A stretch of 56,529 nt of DNA from Chara braunii (taxonomy: Eukaryota; Streptophyta; Charophyceae; Charales; Characeae), in the NCBI GenBank assembly GCA_003427395.1, contig BFEA01000183.1:1251086-1307614 (forward strand), read 5' to 3'. The notes beneath the pieces were generated by a model that saw only the letters and a program-made list of their open reading frames with translations, was not told where the DNA came from and made no database searches. The position numbers and the translations under genes are program-made. The first letter of the stretch is position 1, and the number at the start of each line of letters is the position of its first letter. Below, in pieces: positions 1-10,665 of the stretch.

Positions 1-64
<64 letters not shown>

Positions 65-260
65 TTTGTATATATATGTATATATGTGTGTGTGTGCGTG
101 TGCCTGTGTGTGTGTATGCGTGCATGTTTGTGTTCATGTGTGTGTGTGCGAGTGTATTTGTGTGTGTTTGCTTGTGTGCGTGTGTGTATGTGTGTGTGTG
201 TGCGTGTGTGCATGTGTGTGTGTGCATGTCACAGCGTGTGCACGTGTGTGTGTGGGGGGG
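1..260. repeat. (TC)n/(TG)n microsatellite
   Basis: The first 23 bases are pure TC. They are followed by an imperfect TG/CG-interrupted dinucleotide run up to a short G-run. The Cys/Val open frames here are only translations of the repeat. A similar compound TC-then-TG tract occurs at 29021-29072. Confidence 0.95.
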
Positions 261-567
261 GTTGGGGGCGTCTGTCTTTTTTTCTCCTTTTTATGTTTTT
301 ATTTACATATAAGGTTAAAAAAACAAATGAAAAACATGGGGTCATAGGGGTCCGAAAGACCTACAAGCCTCCATTTTTTATTATTTTTTGTGTTTATTGT
401 TTGCCCCTAAAAAATCCCTGTGAAAAAAAAAACAAAACCCACCCATTTCATATTATGTTTTTTGTTTTCTTCCTTTCTTTCATGTTTTGTTTTTTTTAAA
501 TATAGCAAATCTTCAAAAAATAAAATAAGAAACATAGGGGTGTAGATCTCAAAAATATCTACAACCG
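261..567. other. AT-rich spacer, no gene seen
   Basis: AT-rich sequence with short A and T runs. A small AGATCT-containing segment near 545-565 resembles one near 22960-22980. I see no coding signal. Confidence 0.6.
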
Positions 568-591
568 TTTTTTTTTTTTTTTTTTTGCTTA
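568..591 (-). mobile_element. Detached poly(A) end of retroposon C copy 1
   Basis: A 19-T run followed by GCTTA. Joined to the sequence after 4797 it reads T-run, GC, TTA, TTCTTTCC. This is the same arrangement as the head of C copy 2 (T-run 11515-11535, then GCGTAGTCTTTCC). The piece is therefore the poly(A) tail of a minus-strand retroposon, separated from its body by the LTR element at 592-4796. Confidence 0.6.
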
Positions 592-830
592 TGCAAGGAA
601 AATGAACCGTAACGAGATGACAATATTCAGATTGCACAATCACATTGAAAGCCAAATCGTAACAGTGTTCAAGAAGCAGCATTGCACCAATATTACACCA
701 ATGGAGAATCGTAGCACTAATAGTCAATGTCAATGAGAGCTTGCACCAACATACATATCCAGTCTCTATCTCCCTACCTGGCGCTCGGCGCCCAGCCTAC
801 TCCCTACACAGCTACTACTAGCCTACGAAT
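592..830 (-). repeat. 3' LTR remnant of E1
   Basis: About 240 bp matching 3789-4040 with scattered substitutions and small indels, for example around ACATACATATCC and the block GGCGCTCGGCGCCCAGCC. The rest of the 1-kb LTR is missing on this side. Confidence 0.8.
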
Positions 831-2541
831 TGCCTTCGTCGCCCTGACCCGTAGACCGGCCTACCTTCTTCTTTCCGGTCCCCCTACCCTTTTCTTTAAT
901 GGGTGCCACGACTCCCCCATCCGAAGCCTCGCTGGCCCCATCGTGCTCTGTCTCTTCCCCAAGGTGTGGGAAGTCGTCATTTTTTGTCACCTGACCATCA
1001 TGGTCGACGAACATTAGTTGACCTTTCTTCTTCCAGTCCTGGGGTAGTCTCTTCTTCCTACCATCTCCCTGACTCCGATGCGCGGACCCCATTTTTGCCT
1101 CTATATCTAAGGCCTTCTTGCTGAAAGAGGCGAAGTTGTGCTGTTCGACATAGGCCTCGTCTACCAGCTTTCTCCTTACCTCTTAAGTTAGGCATCTACG
1201 GTAATCCGTGAGTACCTGCTGGTCATAGCACACACCAGGTACCACGAGCAGACGTTCTACGGTGTCCGTTAGCTCACGAACATTCTTGTACCTTCTGGTA
1301 CAAAGACTGTTGATTGCATCACTGGCCTTTTGAGCCCCTTGCGGGTCATGCCACCTGCTATACACGGACCATACAAACTCGTCTAATGTCTGGGTTTGGA
1401 CCCAGGCATCAAAGTTCTGAGTGTAGCCCTGCTGCTGCACTAGGCCATTCAACCAGCGAGCTGCTGACCCCTCTAGAAAGGAGGCAGCCACTACAACTTC
1501 CTGCTCTGGCCTGGTAAGTTTGTGCCTCACATAGGTAGGCACCGTCCTTACCCAGGTGTCCTCGTCCTTCTTCCTGTCGCCGGAGAAGGGCTTAGGACTC
1601 AGCAAGGGTATTTTGGGCATCCACTGCATAGGCTGCTTTGGCCCAGGGGATTGCTGCAGTGGCTGCATAGCCACCGAAACTGGTTGCTGCACACTAACCT
1701 GGGCCTGGCTTGACAGTGGGACTGTAGTAACCAATGTCGTTGATGGTACGGCTGAGACTCTGCTAACCGGACCACTAGTTGCTACACAACCACCTGGAGG
1801 GGGCATGCCAAACATAGGCGAGAATGAAGGCCCTACCGGCAGCAGCGTCACTGATGGACCCGCACCCGGAGGGGGAGTTACAGCAAACTCAGGTTGCCTC
1901 ATCAATGGATAAGGAGCCTGTAATGCAGCCAGAATTCGTTTTTGGCCTGCCACTATTTCAGCCAACACCTCCTGCTGAACTACCTACGTCTCCGCCACAC
2001 ACAAGAGCGAGTTACACAGGGCTCGTATCGCAGGGTCAAGTGTTGACTCATCTAGTGCTTCAAATTTGCTTAACTCCTGCAATCTACTACCCAGTCTAGC
2101 TTTCCTCATTATAACTCTCCTTCTCCTCTCTGTTGCTTCATCCAACTGCCGCTGCAACTCATCCTGAAGTTCTGCTTGGAGGATCTCATAATCCTCCGGC
2201 GTGAGTTGAGTCAGTTGGCTGACTTGCACGCCAGCACTCTGGCTAATGGAAACCCAAGAACCACTCTGACTAACTCCTGACGAAGTGGCCTGTGAAGAGG
2301 CCTGCGACATGGTAGAGGAAGTAGCCATGGTCGTACCGATGCTAGCTGAAATCCTAGACCTGTCACTATCCTCAACGACTCTCACTCTCCTTGCCGATGT
2401 TCTCTCTCTAGCCTCTCTCCGCAGTCTCCTCTCGTCTCTCGGACCTAACTCTAGAAATGTCGAAGGTCGACTGAGAGCACTACTACGAGTAGTCCTACGA
2501 TCATCCACTAACAACTCCTCACTAGTGGTTGCATCACTCAT
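823..2541 (-). pseudogene. Retrotransposon gag, two in-frame stops
   Basis: A single minus-strand frame starts at the ATG at 2539-2541 and runs to the stop at 823-825. It is broken only by TAG at 1984-1986 and TAA at 1183-1185. The N-terminal third is Ser/Thr/Arg-rich and the middle is Pro/Gln-rich. The part coded at about 1230-1580 is a Ty3-type capsid domain (FLEGSAARWLNGL, followed by a DEFVWSVYSRWHDP stretch). The C-terminus is Lys/Glu-rich. The downstream frame continues the protein sense after each stop, so these are lesions rather than gene ends, although readthrough cannot be excluded. It would form the particle core of E1. No protease, RT or integrase follows. Confidence 0.8.
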
Positions 2542-3770
2542 GAGCTACAATGTATGTGATCTAAATTAGAATTCACACTGAATCCTACCTTAGCATGACG
2601 CACAACCGATTATGATACACAACTAACTTCGGTCGGTTTGGACAGAAACAATTAGGTGGTTAGGTCTCAACCAATGTCAAATCCTCCAGGGAATGTTAAA
2701 TCTATTTTTAGATTACTCTGATACAGATGGCAATGCAGCAAAGAATACTACTCTATCTGCAGTTGTTTGTCAGTTGTCAGTCAAGTCCGTAACAACTAAA
2801 TAATCAAAAATAGAAATAATGTTCCCTGCAGAGATATATGTTGAATGGCTGTTTATCTAATTAATGCTCAGCGAAAAGTTGTCGAAATCCCCCCTCTCCC
2901 TGTGTCCTTCTCGTGTTGTCTCTTTGTGTCGACGCCCTGAGCATCTGGCTGAGCATCGTGTCTAAAGGTGTGCAATCCGGGCCACCCCTGTGCCCCAAGT
3001 CAACGTCGAACCTGCCAGCCCCTGCACATTATTTATCCTCGCATGCAACGAGCCTTATACCCAGTTTGATCTGGCTGATCAGGAGGCATTTAAGGAGATC
3101 CCCCGTAACTCCTCAGGAATTATTTAACGTCGCAGACAGGACGACGATCACAGCCACAATCAACACCGAGTCCCCGCCGGAAATATTTATAGACGGTCTG
3201 GTAAACGTCTTTTCAAAGGGCTGGCATGCCCTGCATGACCTCTATTGCGCAGCAGCAGAACCAAGGACTTGTGGCAAAGCATGCGTGTACTAGTCCCAGC
3301 GGGTTGGCATGGTGACCGTGACCCGTGTGCTTCGTTCAGGGCCCTTCAGAGGCATGCTGCCCAGAAAGAATAAAACTCTCAATGTTGAGTGCTAGCGACA
3401 CCTCACATTGAGAGGACTCCCAAGACAAGGCTCACTTCCTCACAGTAAGAAGCAATGAAGAGGGTAGATGAGGAAGGAAGCAACATACCTCATAATGATG
3501 CCCCCAAACACAGATTTCTCACCGGCAACCTGATGTGCATTTATGATGACCGGTCTTTGCCTCGACACAACCCACAACAGAATGCAGTTCCACCTCGGCT
3601 TAAATGCCACATCAGCGAGCTCTCATCATCCAGCATATACCGCTAATCTCACCACACAGCTTCCTGGTGCGCCCACATGACCCTGGGCCGCCTTACATTC
3701 AAATCACTGCCCCACACCTCATGCGAAGCACCGAACAACTAATGCGAAGAACCAATGAGCGCAGTTAGAA
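2542..3770 (-). other. E1 leader between primer-binding site and gag
   Basis: About 1.2 kb of noncoding sequence, long for a leader, so it may contain a nested noncoding insertion. A second primer-site-like stretch (TGTATCAGAGTAA on the minus strand near 2722) and a TATA-like CTATAAATA (about 3183-3191, minus) hint at that. I could not define its ends. The plus-strand frame at 2913-3293 looks accidental. Confidence 0.4.
3376..3414. other. Perfect 10-bp-arm hairpin
   Basis: CTCTCAATGT at 3376-3385 pairs exactly with ACATTGAGAG at 3405-3414 across a 19-base loop, inside the E1 leader. Confidence 0.6.
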
Positions 3771-3786
3771 CCAGCTCCGATACCAA
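3771..3786 (-). other. Primer-binding site of E1
   Basis: On the minus strand, directly inside the LTR end, the sequence reads TTGGTATCGGAGCTGG. This is close to the TGGTATCAGAGC motif complementary to initiator-Met tRNA that many plant LTR elements use. It fixes the direction of E1. The LTR at 17392-17688 has almost the same site. Confidence 0.75.
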
Positions 3787-3788
3787 AT

Positions 3789-4796
3789 TGCAAGGAAAAT
3801 GAACAGAAACGAGATGACAATATTCAAATTGCACAATCACATTGAAAGCCAAATCGTAACACAGTGTTCAGGAAGAAGCATTGCACCAATATTACACCAA
3901 TGGAAATCGTAGCACTGATAGTCAATTTCAATGAGAGTTTGCTCTCGCCACCGCCAACATACATATCCAATCTCTATCTCCCTACCTGGCGCTCGGCGCC
4001 CAGCCTACTCCCTACACAGCTACTACTAGCGTACAAATTGACAATGCAACTGTTGGCGTCAGCAGCACCCGACGTACTTGAAGATGTCGCCCATGCAAAA
4101 CCACCACCAATACCAGCTATGCGCCCTCACATCATCATCATCATCATCATCCTTCTCTCTCCCCCTTAACTCTCTCCCACGTCTCCCTTTGTTGTACACC
4201 CGAAGACCACCCCTGCGCCTCATTGTATGTCCAAGCCCACAGCCAGCTATGGAGGCTGGGCTATGGCGCTGCCCTCAGCAACGCTCTTCTTCACCACACG
4301 ACCGCACGTGCGCAGTCTCTTGCTCCAATGCCAGCAGCCAGTGCGCGAGCTATTGCTCCAGCAGCGCTGCCGCCAGCCAGCAAGTGCCCGAATGCCCGGC
4401 CAGGCAGCGAGCTTTTTCCTCTATGGAAAGAGCCTGCCTCGATTGGCAGCCTGGCTGGACTAGCCTGGGCCCAGAAGCTCCCGGTAAGCCCCGGGATGTT
4501 GCGCCTCTGATGCAGCTACTGGTCCTCATTCGGTTGGGCCTCCCAACTGTCTATGTATGAGGCTGTGAATCTGGCCCAGGGCCTTAGCTTTCGGAAAGGC
4601 CTGGAAGGCCTGGGAATTTCCATGCTGCTTGGCATGTGTTTCCCTTCAACCAACTGCCGTGACAAAACTGCCTGGACCCCCAAATGCGAAATTGACAACC
4701 AAGGGCCTCTCATGATTTGTTAGGCCCGCCTTCACTTAGGGCAGGTGCTCTTGCAGCAGGGGCCCCTCAGGCCTGCCGAGGACCCAGATCCTTGCA
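3789..4796 (-). repeat. 5' LTR of E1
   Basis: 1008 bp bounded by TGCAAGGA and TCCTTGCA, adjacent to the primer-binding site. It contains a short CAT/ATC microsatellite (about 4128-4152). The frames at 4078-4560 lie wholly inside the LTR and have no protein-like character. Confidence 0.75.
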
Positions 4797-5607
4797 CTTA
4801 TTCTTTCCCGAGGAAAACAATATTCCCGCGCCTGTTCAAACCTCGCTCAATCGCTTTTGAGCACCGGATTGAGCAGAGCTCAAAAATTTGAGCTCCAACC
4901 CCACGCTCAATCAACGCGCGGTAACACAAACAGGATGGAGCACTTCACCGAGGATATTTTTACTTGCAAGAAGACCTCAACAAGTGGAGATTTCACACGG
5001 CAATGGAGGAGGGTGCTCTGAACATAATCACGAAATTGTCAAATGGGGTGGTGGACAGAGGGACTCTACGGGCAGTTACCTGTGACAAGGCATCTGATCG
5101 AGGAAGTTTCACAAGGCACTCGAGAAGGTGTCCTGACCTGAAAGACGTGAGGGGCAGTTGGCAGGGCAGTCAGCGAGGTGGTCAACCGGTGGGCAACGAG
5201 ATGGTGATCCGGGTGGTGAACAAGTCAACAAGGTGGGCAATGTGGTGATCAACGTGGTGGTCAATGGACTGACCAAAGAATGGCAAACCTCAGAGTCATC
5301 AACCGGTGGACAACAGGATGACCAACAGGGTTGTGATAGAGTCAACGGGGTGGTCAACAAGCCAAAAGGGTGCTCGATGGCTGGCAGATGGAATGGTCAA
5401 CGGGCTGACCAACGGGCATTGCGGAGCATCAACAGGGCAGTCAACCAGGTGTCAACGAGGTTGTCAACCTGTGCACAACGGGATGCTGAACAGGGTGGTG
5501 AACAGGGTGGTGAACAGGTCAACACAGACGCCAACATGGCAACATGGCGGTCAATGAAATGGTTAACGGGCTGACTTTAAGGATTGGCAAAGTGCAGGGT
5601 GGTCAAC
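4797..5607 (-). mobile_element. Retroposon C copy 1, with GTCAAC minisatellite
   Basis: Shares its first ~350 bp and its array with C copy 2 (11515-12156), in the same orientation. From about 5150 it is an irregular tandem array built from words such as GGTGGTCAACAGGG. The T-run head (568-591) shows that the element's 3' poly(A) end faces left, so it belongs to the minus strand. I see no protein domain. The array ends at 5607, where the next LTR begins. Confidence 0.6.
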
Positions 5608-6768
5608 TGTTGCATACTAGTGAATACATTCACCAAGTATGGGCAGAACCAAAGGATGAGCATATATGCAGCGGAAGTCTGATATGGACTGACTCACATA
5701 GACTGAACTTACCCAAACATCACTCGACACAAGCAATCGTGCGATGGTGGGGTCTGAAGCCATACATAGACGATGCTTCAGCCCGTACACCCATACACAG
5801 ATGAATGGTGGGTGGAGAGACGATGGAGGTGGGAGATAGGGACAGCCCAAAATGTCACCGAACAAAATCTGAATGTTCTTGACATAAGTCACCAATGTTG
5901 GAGATACAGAATCCTAATGTAACCAATGTCCGATCTGTGATGCCACCAGGTATCAATCCAAAATATCTCCAATATCTCGAATCCGGTAAGTGTCACATAC
6001 TCCTACCACCGAAGTCCAATCACTGATCTCTGTCCAACTTGTATCAATGGTCTCCGGTCTGATGAAGAAGAAGTCTGAAGAAGAAGAAGAAGAAGAAGAA
6101 GTCTGAAGAAGAAGAAGAAGAAGTCTGAAGAAGGAGAAGATCTGAGAGGGGCAGAGGAGAGGTGGAGATGGCGAGTCAGTGCCCAGGCTCCTACCTGCTG
6201 ATGCAAGCTGGCGCCTTGCCGTTGTCGAAGACCAGCCTCCGTCGCTGGAGCTATGGCGCTTGCGATGTGGCCATCAGGTAAGTCTCCCTACTCCGCCTAC
6301 CACCTCTACAGCCAGCACTACGCCTAGTGCTGCTGCCTAGCGCTGTGCTGGAACGGAAATAGTGCAGCGTTCTCTCCTCAGTGCTGCCGTACTCTCCTCC
6401 CCCTGGAATGGCTGCTGGCTGGGCCCAAAAATCGGCCGGCGGAAAGTTCGGACTCTGCCTCCCAAGTTGGCCTCCGATCTGAACCGTTGGGTCTATTGTC
6501 CGATCCGTGGTTCAGGTCGGACCGGTTTTCAGGAAAACAGGCTGCCTAAACGGCGGCCTGGACCAAACAAAAAACGTTTGGCCATTTCCCGCCCAGGGCC
6601 CGCGGCTGCAGGGCCTGGTCTGGAACCGGTTGCGCAAGGCCAAAGGGGCAGCCTAAAAAGGTCCGGCCTTTGGGCCGGCCTGGCCTGGATTATCACGTCC
6701 AGGCCCTCGGAACCCCTCAGCCTAGTCGTCGGGCTTGAAAGGGCCCGTGTGGAATGCAGTATGTAACA
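5608..6768 (-). repeat. 3' LTR of E2
   Basis: 1161 bp, ends TGTTGCATACT and AGTATGTAACA (imperfect inverted pair). It is homologous over its length to 18193-19400. It includes a GAA microsatellite (6060-6142), a splice-donor-like CAGGTAAGTC near 6270, and a GC-rich region of GGCC words near its right end. The left flank is TCAAC. Confidence 0.85.
6060..6142. repeat. (GAA)n microsatellite
   Basis: Four GAA blocks separated by TCT. Shorter in the sister LTR (about 18688-18735), so it is length-variable. Confidence 0.9.
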
Positions 6769-6784
6769 CACTCCCCCCCTTAAA
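6769..6784 (-). other. Polypurine tract of E2
   Basis: The minus strand reads TTAAGGGGGGGAGTG directly before the LTR start. This is the position where plus-strand DNA synthesis is primed. It confirms that 5608-6768 is the 3' LTR. Confidence 0.7.
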
Positions 6785-6879
6785 AGACCGAGCTACCTGC
6801 GAGGGCGAAGTTGTCTGTCCAATACCTGGGTGGGTTAGGTGGGACAAACTTTCTCCTTGGCAAGTCGCCGGTTCTCGTA

Positions 6880-7354
6880 GTCAGAGAAGATAAGTGGTGC
6901 AGATGCCTGTAAGTTTTACAGGAGATCCAGCAAGTGTCATCAGGTGCACATTGCTTGAATGTGACTTTGTATTGCATTGGCTTGCAGCCAAACTTGCGGT
7001 GCATGATGACACGGTCAACTTCCTGATGTTTGTCCATAGAGGGCGAATTCTGTGATCGTCTGCCCGGGAACTCTGCCATGGTGGCATATACACGGCCAGC
7101 TTTGATGGATGGAAGACCGGGTGCACGAGGAGGTGTGGTGGAATGGCAATCACAAAGGAAGAGCCAACAGGGTCCTCGCCTGCTGCAGAAATTATCTTCC
7201 ATGGTCCACACCATTTCGGGAGGAGTTTGTGCGAGACGTCCTGCTCCAGTGCGAATTCCTCGACGAGGACCCAAACAAGGTCTCCCTCGCAAAAAGGACA
7301 TGGGAGTCGACGTCGATTAGCTTGCTGATGCATGTGGATTTGAGCCTTTTGCAT
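6880..7354 (-). pseudogene. E2 integrase C-terminus and chromodomain
   Basis: One frame (from 7354) gives the integrase C-terminal barrel (EGDLVWVLV... LLPKWCGPWKI ... HPVFHPSKLAVY). A second frame (best at 6920-7030) gives a chromodomain with EVDRVIMHRK and YKVTFKQCAPDDTCW, so a frameshift lies near 7080. Chromodomains at this place direct integration to marked chromatin. The ends of E2 pol are just left of this, before the polypurine tract. Confidence 0.8.
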
Positions 7355-7620
7355 ATTTGCTCAGGCATTGATCAGCAAATCGCGTTACTTTTGAGAGGAA
7401 GCAAGAGAACAAGCGACGCTGATGTCGGCAGGCCGTGGTAGGAGATGATCGACAAAGACTCGGGATTTCTCTCCACCGTGATGCAACTCGAATGGAGTGA
7501 TGCAGTCGTCGGGTGCACCAAAGTGTTATAGGCGACTCGACGTCGGGAAGCCGATCAACCCAATCTTTCGGGCCGGGGGCGGATGAGTGTACGCAACATC
7601 ATTTGAACGGTTTGATGCGC

Positions 7621-8439
7621 TCATTGCGTCTGCCCATCCGTGTGCGGGTGTCGTGCGGAACTCGGCTTCATAGTCGAACCGGACTCCGCCATGAGTGAAG
7701 TCCAAAAGGTTGATACAAAGCGAGTGTCTTTGTCGCTCACAATGTCTTCCGGAGCACCGTGGCACGTAATCCAGCCGGTGTGCAAGAGTCGTGCGAGCTC
7801 GGGGACTGTAGCAGGATACTTGCACGGAGGAACGGGCTTGTAACATCCATAGCAATGGAGAGGCGACGTGCCCGAGGAATTCGATAAAGGTTTCAGTTCG
7901 CCATAAGGGACATGAGATCTACCTTTGTTACGATAGCAAACTGCGCACGACTTAATATACCTTGTGACGTCGCGGAGAACGTCGGGCCAGTGAAAATGTT
8001 GGCGGAGGCGTGCCAATGTGCGGGTCACTCCAAGGTGTGTCGAGAGTCGTGCGTCGTGGAATTCGCCGAGGAGGCAAGTCCGTAAGATGCGATCTTGGAG
8101 CACCACTAACAAGTCCTTTCCTCTCGTGTGGAGGAGTAGAAACCCGTTGGAGATACGATAGTGACCGGCCGACGGGTGATTCGACGAGAGCTCTGCGTAT
8201 AGCGTGGAGTACGTCGGGTCGAACTTGTAGCCGTTGACGAAGTGTTGCTGCAGACCATCGTCAAGCTGGACTGTCGTAGTAACTAGGGCACGAAAATTCG
8301 GCCGTCGTGAGAGGGCGTCCGTTGCTCGGTTGGCGGGACATGGGATGTGGCATGGGTCAAAGTCAAACAAGTCGGTGCAATACATCCATCGATCGATCAT
8401 GCTAGTGACCGTGTCCTGCATTTTGTAGTAGGTCAACAA
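7621..8439 (-). pseudogene. E2 integrase with central deletion
   Basis: The N-terminal end holds the RNase H/integrase linker with a DALSRRP motif. The His/Cys zinc-binding region follows (HDARLSTH, then CAVC). The catalytic core then jumps from PYGELKPLS to a stretch around PATVPELARLL. About 30-40 residues usually carrying the first catalytic Asp are missing or scrambled. The second Asp survives in IVSDKDTRF. The third acidic residue, normally after DGQT, is lost to mutation and a TGA. The enzyme cannot be active. Confidence 0.85.
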
Positions 8440-8458
8440 ATTATTATCCGTGTTCCAT

Positions 8459-8656
8459 TTAAAACGCCGACAACCGAGAAAAAAGTGGCGCCACCGTTTG
8501 AGAACGGTGACGAAGCGAGCAACTCTTTCTTCCTAGCGTCGTCGAGAGAGTTGACGAGAGGCACCTTTTGGGAGAAGTACTCGATGGGTTCCAACCGTCC
8601 GGATGGCATTGTTCTAACACTGCACCAATACCGTATCCGAAAGCGTCCATAGTCAC
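8459..8656 (-). pseudogene. E2 RNase H fragment
   Basis: The start shows MDAFGYGIGAVLEQ, the first active-site strand of Ty3-type RNase H (usually TDAS...GAVL.Q). After about 26 residues the frame slips, and the remainder reads in another frame up to the integrase piece. Confidence 0.7.
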
Positions 8657-9468
8657 TTGGGTGGGCAGGGTAGGGTCATAAATACGGAGGGCTGGTTCCG
8701 GCTTGCATCGTCGCCTTCAACGTATTGAACGCGCCATGAGTTGCGTCGTCGAACTCGAATGGTACCTTCGAGGGCTGAAATCTCGACAACGAGGCTGCCA
8801 CTTTGGAGTGAGACTAGACAAAGTGTTGCTAGTATCCAGCCAAACCCATGAAAGAGTGTGCGTTCGTCGTGCAACGGGGTTCAGGCCAATCCACTATGGC
8901 TTGGATCTTGTCCACTAAGGGACGAATGCCTTTCGACATCACATAAGTACTCTAGCTCTTGTTTGGCAAATTCGCACTTGTCGCGGTTTGCTTTGTACTT
9001 GGCTGCTCGCAAACAATCCAAAAACGCACGACGGTGTACGTGGTGCTCGTCAAGTGTCCGACTGTAGACCAAGATATCATCGAGGTAGATGAGGACGGTA
9101 CGATCGAGCAAGTCTCAGAATTCCATCGTCATGGCTGCTTGGAAGGTTGTCGAGGCATCAGTGAATCCAAATGGCATCACGACCCACTCGAAATGCCCAT
9201 ACCGCATTTTGAAGGCAGTCTTATACCGGTCTCGAGGCTGGATTTTGATCTGGTGGTAACCCGACTTCAAGTCCAACTTTGAGAAGTACGCCACGCCGCC
9301 CAACCGCTCAAGGAGAGCATCGATCCGAAGGAGAGGGTCGACGTTCTTTACGGTTTGTGCGTTAAGTTTTCTATAGTCGATGCACAACCGTAGGTCCTCG
9401 ATCTTCTTCCGGACGAAGAGAACAGGTGCACCGTATGACGAACAAGTACGGTGAATCGCCATTGTCAA
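8653..9468 (-). pseudogene. E2 reverse transcriptase
   Basis: Frame from 9468: fingers with APVLFVRKK and LRLCIDYRKLN, then motif A FSKLDLKSGYHQI with the catalytic Asp present, then FEWVVMPFGFTDASTTFQ. A TGA at 9115-9117 interrupts, then the same frame gives the YLDD box. Both catalytic motifs are intact. The connection domain (8653-8880) is frameshifted. The family usually has CGA (Arg) where the TGA stands, so this looks like a CpG deamination change. Confidence 0.85.
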
Positions 9469-9727
9469 CGAGGTCGCCGAGTTGTGCGTGAAGCACCTAG
9501 AGTTCCTCTTCGCTCATGCGATAGATTCATCCTCGTGGAGGGACGGCACCAGCCTCGAGAGTAATTCCGTGATGTATGGGCCGATCCAGAACCGTTTCGG
9601 TGGGAGCGTCAAAAACGTCTCCATATCCACATCTAAGAGGTGAGTAATGCGTGGGTCCTGCGGCGACGCGGCTGGTTCTTCCATCGAGGGGAGCGCATGT
9701 AAGAAGACAAGGCCCATCTCCTCTACA

Positions 9728-10528
9728 TCATTCCGAGCTATGGCCACGAATCCTCGCAACGAAAACCACGTGACAAGCAATCGAAGTGTGAAGAGTCGCG
9801 ACCGTACACAAGACTAACGCTCCGTTCCGATCACCGACGTGAACGGTTCGCTCATGAAAGTTTACCAGATGGTCGACACTATGCAACCAAGACATGCGTA
9901 GAATCATGTCGAACTTAGTGTCGAGGATGTCGAAAAACAACGGCTCGCACGCAAGGGGCGCAAAATACACCGGAACGCTGTCAACGCATCAGTCAATTGA
10001 CTTTTGCATGCGTCCATCCGCAAGTGTGACTTCCGTAGGTTGCGTCTTCCTTAGAATGTGGGGGCCAAGGCCTGCACGGCCCATAAAGGTTTGGCTTATG
10101 AAGTTGTGAGACGCTCCGCAATCAATCAAGGCACTGCAGGTGGCCTTTCCGATTTGAATGCAGATTTAGAGTGAAGGAATATCGGTTTCGATGTACCTTT
10201 GGGTGGCGTACTCACCGTCCATCTTTGCAAGATAGAAGCGGAGATCGACAACCGCTACTCCGTCGTCCGTCAATGAAGTTGGTACTGCAGCGTGCAAGTA
10301 GGAGCGTAAATATGCCATCAAGGTGTTACAATGCAGCTTTGGCAAGGATCTGATCAAGGGTAGAGGCATCAAAGAGCAGTCCTCTCTCGTGAGCAGGTCG
10401 AGGTCCTCAAGCCTTGACCACGTCGTCGATTCCTCGAAAATAAATGGCGAACCGAACGGTTTTCTTGCCGACGGTGTACAAATTACGAGTACACTATCTA
10501 AGTGCACGTGGCTAGACAATGGTGGCAC
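9728..10528 (-). pseudogene. E2 retropepsin and preceding linker
   Basis: One frame across the span. The linker (10168-10528) ends at a TAA (10166-10168). The frame then continues into the protease motif ALIDCGASHNFIS, a D-C-G version of the D-S/T-G active site, with the catalytic Asp present. A TGA at 9989-9991 follows. Further on are FDILDTKFDMILRMSWL and a tail leading to RT. The usual flap Gly before M-S-W-L is Arg here. Confidence 0.75.
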
Positions 10529-10665
10529 CAGCTGGGCGGCATAATCATCCTATGTGTCACGAGAAGCAGCGACTAACGCATGCTCCCCGGCAGGAATGTC
10601 AGTTCTTAGCAAGGCAACCGGCTCTGGCGGAGTGTGGAGAGGCGTCACCCCTCTCCGTGCGCAAC

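Larger units (their letters stand above)
592..4796 (-). mobile_element. Internally deleted LTR retrotransposon E1
   Basis: Minus-strand element. The right LTR (3789-4796) is complete, the left LTR (592-830) is a remnant, a primer-binding site lies at 3771-3786, and only a gag gene remains. The ends are TGCAAGGA and TCCTTGCA, an 8-bp perfect inverted pair. CTTA occurs on both outer sides (588-591 and 4797-4800), consistent with a 4-bp target duplication. The deletion removed pol and most of the left LTR, because the gag frame ends where the LTR remnant begins. Confidence 0.75.

Noticed and set aside
24-499. Cys/Val-rich ORFs at the left edge
   Set aside because: They are translations of the TG microsatellite in three frames.
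2722-2735. Second primer-binding site and nested LTR in the E1 leader
   Set aside because: The match is weaker and I could not find paired LTR ends.
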